This document shows, piece after piece, positions 56,975-64,000 of a DNA stretch of 64,000 nt. The position numbers and the translations under genes are program-made. Positions within the stretch are counted from its first letter, which is position 1, and each line of letters begins with the position of its first letter. The DNA lies in assembly GCA_963989385.1 (NCBI GenBank), contig OZ022513.1, forward strand, positions 16,971,928 through 17,035,927, in the 5' to 3' direction. Under the pieces are notes generated by a model. It ran no database searches, had not been told where the DNA came from, and was given only the letters and a program-made list of their open reading frames with translations. The stretch comes from Ctena decussata. Taxonomy: Eukaryota; Mollusca; Bivalvia; Lucinida; Lucinidae.

Positions 56975-57352
56975 TAAGGTAGCTCGATACTAAATAGAAA
57001 TATTGGTGGGATATTCAAACCATTGTACTATCCAAATAAATTATTTGGATAAGAAAAAAACAACACCGGTTTGTTTTCTAAACAACAACAACAAAAAAAA
57101 CAACACTATTTTGTATTTCTGCTGAATACCTTTTTACACATTTTCCATTCAAATTCATATCTCTAGCACATATAATTATATAATCTATAATAATGATATG
57201 TAAAAAAAATGATAAAATATACAGTTATCTTGATAATAAGTATATTTTTACATTTTTTTTAGAAAAAATGCAAGAAAATTGATTTTTATGAAAAACGTCA
57301 TGAAAAATATAATCAATCGATGGGGCATTCTATGCATATTATTTTAGTAATT
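56975..57352 (+). mobile_element. dispersed element copy 2, left part
   Basis: AGGTAGCTCGATACTAAATA, GAAATATTGGTGGGATATTC, CATATCTCTAGCACAT and TATGCATATTATTTTAGTAA follow 48745-49141 in order. It is cut at 57352 by the satellite array and resumes at 60051. Confidence 0.8.
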
Positions 57353-60050
57353 ATTTGGATCCTTTTGAAACTAATCAGGCTTTGAATCGACTGCCTAAAT
57401 AAAATTAAGAAAATACAGTTTGCTTTTTTTCTGGTTTTGTACCAGATATTGTCAGGGTCACTGACGAGGCTTTATTAGCCGAAACTGCGTAGTCTGGCCC
57501 ATGTTCCTATTTCTAGATGTATTCTCTGCTCTTGAAGGAACTTTTTAAGATTTTAATTTTACCTCACTGCAGCTGGTGTTGTGCCGTGTGGAGGCCGTAA
57601 AAAGTCATCCCGTACATCATCCATAGTGCAGATTATATTTCATTTACATCCTTTGAGATCAGAGGATATATTCTGAGAACTCTAAAATTTGATATCGATT
57701 TAGACTATTATTCTAGATCATCGTCTTTTATATTATTTGGATCCTTTTGAAACTAATCAGGCTTGTCTGTTGCTTGGTCCACCGGGGCTCAACTGGTGAC
57801 CTTCTTTTGCTTCAGATTTCCAGTGGGGTTGTTTGACAGGACAGGGATCTCCACCTGTCAGACGGCCCGTTGTATCTGTTGAGTCTTCGTCTTTGCTTCT
57901 TCATGGTGTTGAAATTTGATTTATGTGTTTACCGTGATGATTCATTGACGAGTTAGAGGGTTATCATGCGAACCGAACAACCAACTAAATGTTTTGTACC
58001 ACTTCAGAAACTGAGGGTGAGGTTGGGCCTGTAAAATCGATTTAAGCCCCCCAGTAATTCATTACTGACCGTTCCAAGGCGGTAGTTCTGTTGTGGTTCT
58101 TTGTTGCCTGTTTTTGGTGTCAGAGTTTCTGTGATGTTTTACCTTATGTATGTTATTATTATTTTTGGTTCGGTTTGGGTTGCTGAGTGGCCAACTTTTG
58201 GGAACAAGCTGCTCACTCGGTTGGCCATATGTTCTCTGTATCTTGATTATTTGTAATCTTAGTTGTTTCCAACTATGGTTTGAGGGCTGGATTTGGATTT
58301 TGATTGTTTCAGTTCCTGGTCTTTGCATACTTTTTACTTTTGAATCGACTGCCTAATTAAAATTAAGAAATTACAGTTTGCATTTTTCTGGTTTTGTACC
58401 AGATATTGTCAGGGTCACTGACGAGGCTTTATTAGCCGAAACTGCGTAGTCTGGCCCATGTTCCTATTTCTAGATGTATTCCCTGCTCTTGAAGGAACTT
58501 TTTAAGATTTTAATTTTACCTCACTGCAGCTGGTGTTGTGCCGTGTGGAGGCCGTAAAAAGTCTCCCCGTACATCATCCATAGTGCAGATTATATTTCAT
58601 TTACATCCTTTGAGATCAGAGGATAGATTCTGAGAAATCTAAAATTTGAGATCGATTTAGACTATTATTCTAGATCATCGTCTTTTATATTGTTTGGATC
58701 CTTTTGAAAATAATCAGGCTTTGAATCGACTGCCTAATTAAAATGAAGAAATTACAGTTTGCTTTTTTTCTGGTTTTGTTCCAGATATTGTCAGGGTCAC
58801 TGGCGAGGCTTTATTAGCCGAAACTGCGTAGTCTGGCCTATGTTCCTATTTCTAGATGTATTCACTGCTCTTGAAGGAACTTTTTAAGATTTTAAATATC
58901 ACCTCACTGCAGCTGGTGTTGTGCCGTGTGGAGGCCGTAAAAAGTCTCCCCGTATATCATCCATAGTGCAGACAATATTTCATTTACATCCTTTGAGATC
59001 AGAGGATAGATTCTGAGAAATCTAAAATTTGAGATCAATTTAGACTATTATTCTAGATCATCGTCTTTTATATTATTTGGATCCTTTTGAAACTAATCAG
59101 GCTTTGAATCGACTGCCTAATTAAAATTAAGAAATTACAGTTTGCTTTTTTTCTGGTTTTGTACCAGATATTGTCAGGGTCACTGACGAGGCTTTATTAG
59201 CCGAAACTGCGTAGTCTGGCCCATGTTCCTATTTCTAGATGTATTCTCTGCTCTTGAAGGAACTTTTTAAGATTTTAATTTTACCTCACTGCAGCTGGTG
59301 TTGTGCCGTGTGGAGACCGTAAAAAGTCTCCCCGTACATCATCCATAGTGCAGATTATATTTCATTTACATCCTTTGAGATCAGAGGATAGATTCTAAGA
59401 AATCTAAAATTTGAGATCGATTTAGACTATTATTCTAGATCATCGTCTTTTATATTATTTGGATCCTTTTGAAAATAATCATGCTTTGAATCGACTGCCT
59501 AATTAAAATTAAGAAATTACAGTTTGCTTTTTTTCTGGTTTTGTACCAGATATTGTCAGGGTCACTGACGAGGCTTTATTAGCCGAAACTGCGTAGTCTG
59601 GCCCATGTTCCTATTTCTAGATGTATTCTCTGCTCTTGAAGGAACTTTTTAAGATTTTAATTTTACCTCACTGCAGCTGGTGTTGTGCCGTGTGGAGGCC
59701 GTAAAAAGTCTCTCCGTACTTCATCCATAGTGCAGATTATATTTCATTTACATCCTTTGAGATCAGAGGATAGATTCTGAGAAATCTAAAATTTGAGATC
59801 GATTTAGACTATTATTCTAGATCATCGTCTTTTATATTGTTTGGATCCTTTTGAAAATAATCAGGCTTTGAATCGACTGCCTAATTAAAATTAAGAAATT
59901 ACAGTATGCTTTTTTTTTCTGGTTTTGTACCAGATATTGTTAGGGTCACTGACGAGGCTTTATTAGCCGAAACTGCGTAGTCAGGCCCATGTTCCTATTT
60001 CTAGATGTATTCTCTGCTCTTGAAGGAACTTTTTAAGATTTTAATTTTAC
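57353..60050 (+). repeat. 382 bp satellite array (about 6 units) inside another element
   Basis: TTTGAATCGACTGCCTAA(T/A)T starts at 57381, 58339, 58720, 59103, 59485 and 59867, giving steps of 381-383 bp apart from the first gap, which holds a 575 bp insertion. Units are highly similar. Landmarks are ACCAGATATTGTCAGGGTCA, GCCGAAACTGCGTAGTCTGG, CACTGCAGCTGGTGTTGTGC, GTACATCATCCATAGTGCAG and TTGGATCCTTTTGAAA. The array begins mid-unit and ends mid-unit (60050), and its flanks are the two halves of the element otherwise seen whole at 48.7-49.5 kb. Confidence 0.93.
57764..58337 (+). mobile_element. insertion inside the satellite array
   Basis: About 575 bp of unrelated sequence (TTGCTTGGTCCACCGGGGCT ... 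TTTGCATACTTTTTAC) separates the first satellite unit from the second at the CAGGCTTTGAATCG junction. It contains the AAGCCCCCCAGTAATTCATT / TGACCGTTCCAAGGCGG boxes of the dispersed family at 25.0 and 61.5 kb. No clear target duplication was seen, and the open frames on both strands are not supported. Confidence 0.75.
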
Positions 60051-60445
60051 GTTGTTGTTACAGAATAAAACAAACAAACAAACAAACATTTTACCGTTTC
60101 GTTTCCTGGAGAAACAATGTTTAAGTTCACAAATATCCCCTAAACAGACTGCCCAGATTCTGTACCTGCTGCAAGCACAGCCGGCTCTTGTCCTATTATT
60201 TATTTTCCTGTAATTTCGATTCTACTATAGAATACTGCCTACAAAGATGCGCAGATAGGATGGCAACTGTGAAGACCTTGGTCATTTAGTTCCTAAGGAA
60301 CAGTCTGATCTCGGTTTCCACTGTTTTTACAGACCTATCTGCCCGAAATCCTAGGATCTTTACGGTAGACATTATTAGTGTGTGTTATAGCTGTATATCC
60401 TCCATAGTTGATCGATTTCACCATGAACAATAACTCTCTTTTGAT
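60051..60445 (+). mobile_element. dispersed element copy 2, right part
   Basis: Starts TTGTTGTTACAGAATAAAAC with an AAAC run, then TTACCGTTTCGTTTCCTGG, CCTGCTGCAAGCACAG, AAGGAACAGTCTGATCTC and GGATCTTTACGGTAGACATT, collinear with 49170-49530. A poorly preserved inverted satellite fragment follows at 60520-60620. Confidence 0.8.
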
Positions 60446-60829
60446 TTAACAAATTAAAAAACATAGATATTCTGTATACAAATACCTTAAATAGATAAAA
60501 AAAAAAATTCAAAGGAGCGAATCGTATATATCGCCTGCATGATGGTTAAATACAGGGAAACGTTTCTGTGGCCACTACACATTACGCAAAAGCAGTTGTG
60601 GTAAAAAATAATTGAAGTCTAAAATATAGGATCCTTTTGAAATAAGCAAGGAATATAAGGATTTCCGAATCAAAAATCGCAGACTCTGGTTGATTGGGTC
60701 TGTTCATATGCAGATATCAACAGAGCAAACATATAAACCAGGATCTATCAGAATCAGAATTCGCGGTTCAACAGGTTGTTTTCTTTTTCGGCCGTATTTT
60801 GCACCAAATCCGCAACTTTGTCTCATTGA

Positions 60830-61110
60830 CCCCCGCCCGCACCCCAGTTCCAGTAGTTTCAATGCTGGCCGTCTCAAGGCGACAATTCTGTTATCGTTCT
60901 TCTTGGTCTTTTAATGTGTCTATTGCCGTGTCTGTTATTGATATATTGTTTGTGGTGTTACGGCTAGCCTGGTGATCGCCTACTGGGAAATGGCTGTCCA
61001 CCTGGCTGTCGCAGATGATGTCTAATTTTGTGTTGCCTTTTCCCATATGGCGTCATGGGTGGGTTCTGGAATTGAATTGTGTTAGTTCTTAAGAATTCTT
61101 CTACTTACTT
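60830..61110 (+). repeat. dispersed repeat copy (TGCTGGCCGTCTCAAGGCGA type)
   Basis: AATGCTGGCCGTCTCAAGGC, TTCGTTCTTCTTGG, GGTGATCGCCT, CTAATTTTGTGTTGCC and GGAATTGAATTGTG keep the order found at 25.6-25.9 kb and, inverted, at 27.6-27.9 kb. Confidence 0.78.
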
Positions 61111-61439
61111 TTAGAAGACCCTGCATAGCCAAAATATAAAAGTACCTACTTGTTCCAGGGGCTGCAATAGAATGAAATGTGAGGCTGCGTGCATAAAACT
61201 AGTTAAAAGGCCTAGTAGTTTATACTACTGTCCGTTCAAAGGCGGAGTCACGTTATGTATTATAGCATTGTGGTCACCTCTCATATAGCTACGCACTTTG
61301 CTTTCTGTTTTAATGTAACTTGCTTGTGATACCGCTGTAGCAGTGTGCTACCCGAACCTCAACAGCTGCCGACTTTGGACTTTGCCTTTTGTGCTTCTTC
61401 TCTTTTGTGCTTTCGTTTCTTGTTTTCTTGTCTTGATAT

Positions 61440-61560
61440 CTGTACCAATTCGGACGATAAAGGTGAGGTTGGCCGCGGGAAACCAGATTAAGCCCCAAGT
61501 AGTTTAATCTTATGCTTAAGCTTACTGCCCTCATAAAGGCGACAACTTTTCATGTGGATC
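61440..61560 (+). repeat. dispersed repeat fragment
   Basis: Contains AAGGTGAGGTTGGCC, TTAAGCCCCAAGTAGTTTAA and a GCCCTCATAAAGGCGACAA box, matching the layout at 58.02-58.09 kb and 25.3 kb. Confidence 0.55.
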
Positions 61561-61745
61561 TCGTTTAATTGTGGTCATCGATACAGCACCACTTTCCTAT
61601 ATATATATTTTGAAGCAGAAAGTAACTATACCTGCTTACATGTATATGTTTTATAAGTTTTATGTATTTTGTGTGGCTCTTGGTGATGTTGTATTTATAT
61701 ACAGTACCACTTTGTTGGACTGGTTTGTGTAAGTTATACCCTTAA

Positions 61746-61860
61746 CTGCCATTTATGCACACAGCAAAGACTCTGATAAGACTAGATGGTTTCCCAGGCT
61801 TATCTGATTCTTCACTTGGCGCACATGCCACTTTGTTGGTTTTGTCGTGTAGCGGCTCAA
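61746..61860. mobile_element. partial copy of the palindromic MITE
   Basis: Right half only: GCACACAGCAAAGACTCTGA, CCCAGGCTTATCTGATTC, TTGGCGCACATGCCAC and TTGTTGGTTTTGTCGTGTAG followed by CGGCTCAAATG, as at the right end of 62969-63185. Confidence 0.7.
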
Positions 61861-62694
61861 ATGTATTCTTACGTTTTGTCGTTTGGTTCTTCTTTCGGTG
61901 TCTCATGTGGGCTGTGTTTAGGGATTATGACCGTATTTTGGGAAACCTCATTTATTTTTATTTTATTAAATTGTTATGTTTAATTGATTTCTTATAATAC
62001 CCGCACTATACGAAGAAAGTGCGCGTATAGTTCATTCGGCTAAAAGTGTCTGCCTGGCCGTCATTCAATCAATCCGTCCGCTCATTCGTCAGTCACAAAG
62101 TTCTGCCATAGATCAACGATTAGGACATGAAACCTTATTGTGTTTAAAATGCTTGGGTACCATGTCCGAAGGCGCACACAAGTTCCCGACTTTAACCCCA
62201 AACCCCGCAGGCCCTCGGGGTTTGAAAGGGATTTTCAAGAACCGCAAAATGAAGGAAAAATGTAAAAAAAAATGTCTTTCTTACATATGACTCCATTCAA
62301 CTGATATGTTTCTTTGTACGGGCTGTTAGTGATGAAAAATACCTCATACAAATATTGGGTTGGCATAGATTCTTCAGAGGCCCTAAGACAGGTATGAAAC
62401 TTTGCGGACTCGGTCATTCTTTGAAATGTTGCAATGTACTGGCACACACGCTAACCATCTAAATCCTAAATTCGTGTCTTAAATAAGCTTACTCTACACA
62501 CCCTTAAAGCGCTATAGAAAACAGAAGGAAAAACCGATCGTAATATAAGTATTTTTTTCCAATAACTATTATTTAGTATCAATTATTATTTGATTTTTAT
62601 ACAATTGTAGATATCCTTTGGTTTGAATTTGAAATTTACAAAGGGTTTTGGCTCCTTTCCCTCCATATATTTCTAAGGTCACATAAAACGTAGT

Positions 62695-62945
62695 TTACAC
62701 CATTCTTATTTTCATTTCAGTTGCTTTAAGGGAATGAAAGTGTCCTTTCCAATCATACCACTGCAGTCCGTCTTTCTCTGTAGATGGGTTAGAAGTACGA
62801 TACACGCCATTTAGGTTTGAAAACTGACAGTCATTATACCACCAAGCCCCTTTATGTCTCACCGAACAATTACCAACAGCCCAAACATCATTGTCTTGGT
62901 CTTTTGTTGAGAATTTGTGTCCGGTATGATGTTTCAAAGCATTCC
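62695..62945 (-). CDS. FReD gene C, last exon (C-terminal fibrinogen domain)
   Basis: This is the terminal exon of a third fibrinogen-related gene. It encodes 82 residues and a TAA stop, preceded by an AG acceptor (GTCTCACAG) and starting at phase 1. Visible FReD hallmarks are KFSTKDQDNDVW (the calcium-binding DxDND loop), the Cys pair around GAWW (NCSVRHKGAWWYNDC), SNLNGVYR, WYDWKGH, and the usual LKATEMKIRM tail. It has the same 251 nt length as the last exon of gene B and aligns without gaps. The upstream exons of the gene lie beyond base 64000. Fibrinogen-domain proteins of this kind are typically secreted, calcium-dependent, acetyl-group or carbohydrate-binding lectins of innate immunity. 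The lectin role here is inferred from the family. A MITE sits 25 bp upstream of the acceptor. No canonical AATAAA was noticed just downstream. Confidence 0.93.
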
Positions 62946-62968
62946 CTGTGAGACAAAATAGAAATAAA

Positions 62969-63185
62969 TGAGCCGTGACACTAGAAAACCAACAATGTGA
63001 CATTGCGCCACGCAAAGACTCAGACCTAGCTGGGCATTAACCCAGACTGATCAAAGTCTTTGCTTTGCGGTTAAAGGGTAGTTTAGGGTTTAAGCTGCCT
63101 CCATGCGCACAGCGAAGACTATGATCAGCCTGGGCATTCGCTGGGTGCACATGTTACTCTGTTGGTTTTGTCGTGTCGCGGCTCA
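62969..63185. mobile_element. palindromic MITE inserted 25 bp upstream of the gene C exon
   Basis: Inverted ends TGAGCCGTGACACTAGAAAA and, on the right, the complement of TTTTGTCGTGTCGCGGCTCA. AAATG occurs on both sides (62966-62970 and 63185-63189), a possible 5 bp target duplication. The flanks ATAGAAATAAA and GGCTTTGAGAGGCATTAATT match the undisturbed intron of gene B (33868-33905), which lacks the element. It sits between the branch-point region and the AG of gene C. Confidence 0.87.
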
Positions 63186-63329
63186 AATGGCTTTGAGAGG
63201 CATTAATTAGGTCAGCTGAGTTCTGCAAATACTGTATTCAGCTTACGTAGCTGATTTTTTACTTTTCCCTTTTTCGATTCACAAGAATGTACACATTATG
63301 TTAGAAGATGTCATTCTCATAGATTGTTC

Positions 63330-63490
63330 GAAATCGGAGTTCACAGTTTTCTTAAGTATAAAAAAATCGGTCGTCATGCTTGCGGAAACTAATTCGCCGT
63401 CGTCAGCCCTGCACATCGAAAATTATACTCAACATATCGGAGTTTGGGTATTCTTCAATATCTATGATACTACAATATGTCATTTCAAAC
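63330..63490. repeat. gene C intron block shared with gene B (35.23-35.40 kb)
   Basis: AAAAAAATCGGTCGTCATGC, TTGCGGAAACTAATTCG, CCCTGCACATCGAA and ATATCTATGATACTACAATA align with the gene B intron. The 85-codon frame across it is not conserved in gene B, so it is not taken as coding. Confidence 0.7.
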
Positions 63491-63837
63491 ATTCGAAGAA
63501 AATAATATGTAAATTAGGTTTCTCGAGATGGCCAACGCACGTCACAATCACGTGATCTTAATTTGAAGGATTTTACATTTAAAAATGAAATAATCTCGAA
63601 CCACATGGAAAAGTCAGTTATATCTTGGTTTTACAATGCCGATAGTCATGCCAACAAGTGCAGTTACCCTGACTAATACCCTTTGTTAAGAAATCTTTCA
63701 GTTACAACAACACTGATAACGCGATCGTTCGCTTGTTATGAGCCCATTTGCTTACCTTTTCGAAGTGTCCTTCTAGGCGGCTATATTTCGAAAAACGTTG
63801 GCAGTTGCATTAAGGAAAGGAAATCAATACGACGTTA

Positions 63838-63987
63838 TATTGATATCAGCCCGTCAGACCTAAGATATTACCAAATTTTTAACTCGGTTCGAGCTTAAAT
63901 TAATTGGACGTACCAAAAATTGCCTAATATTGATATCGGCCCGTCAGACCTAAGATATAACCAAATTTCTTACTCGGTTCGAGCTTA
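63838..63987 (+). repeat. 58 bp direct repeat, 91 bp spacing, at the right edge
   Basis: TTGATATC(A/G)GCCCGTCAGACC followed by TAAGATAT...ACTCGGTTCGAGCTTA occurs at 63839-63896 and 63930-63987 with a few differences. More copies could lie beyond 64000. Confidence 0.88.
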
Positions 63988-64000
63988 TTTTCTTATGAAC

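Overview
The window is AT-rich animal nuclear DNA, most likely from a bivalve mollusc and possibly a venerid-like clam. The evidence is short exons with GT/AG junctions in long introns, decayed LINEs, tRNA-derived SINEs, many terminal-inverted-repeat (TIR) elements, and arrays of about 155-167 bp monomers capped by short hairpins, like the pearl/HINE elements described in bivalves. The species assignment is inference. Nothing looks bacterial or phage-derived, and there is no CRISPR array or operon.

The genes are a head-to-tail family of fibrinogen-related domain (FReD, ficolin/FREP-like) genes, all on the minus strand. Gene B is complete here: a candidate signal-peptide exon (50087-50144) plus four FReD exons at 43430-43587, 42797-42893, 37827-37991 and 33610-33860. 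All phases agree, and 58+158+97+165+251 nt gives a 242-residue secreted lectin-like protein. Gene A has FReD exons of the same sizes and phases at 11381-11538, 10333-10429 and 7647-7811 and a candidate signal exon at 21483-21567. Its last exon is not in the window and should lie just left of base 1. Gene C shows only its last exon (62695-62945), with the rest beyond the right edge. Conserved intron blocks (1.0-1.8 kb vs 35.8-37.3 kb; 35.2-35.4 kb vs 63.3-63.5 kb) show that whole genomic segments were duplicated.

Layout. 0-7.6 kb is gene A intron, holding a 357 bp foldback and a LINE split by a TA-flanked element. 7.6-21.6 kb is gene A, whose introns carry a TTAA-flanked MITE, a pearl-like element split by a 2.1 kb LTR-like insertion with a 5 bp target duplication, a decayed LINE with a triplicated 177 bp piece, and a 157 bp-period array. 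21.6-33.6 kb is intergenic, with a second pearl-like element, an inverted pair of dispersed repeats and a palindromic MITE. 33.6-50.1 kb is gene B with more arrays and the largest pearl-like element. 50.2-62.7 kb is intergenic, with a 382 bp satellite, relatives of it in both orientations, a 2.4 kb TIR element containing a foldback and a SINE, and further repeats. 62.7-64 kb is the end of gene C.

The FReD proteins are probably secreted pattern-recognition lectins. The cluster shows recent duplication, amino-acid divergence concentrated in the middle exons, unlike 5' exons between paralogues, and a MITE inserted 25 bp from a splice acceptor in gene C. Exons and nested insertions were read directly from the sequence. 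5' exons, promoters and repeat-family names are less certain.
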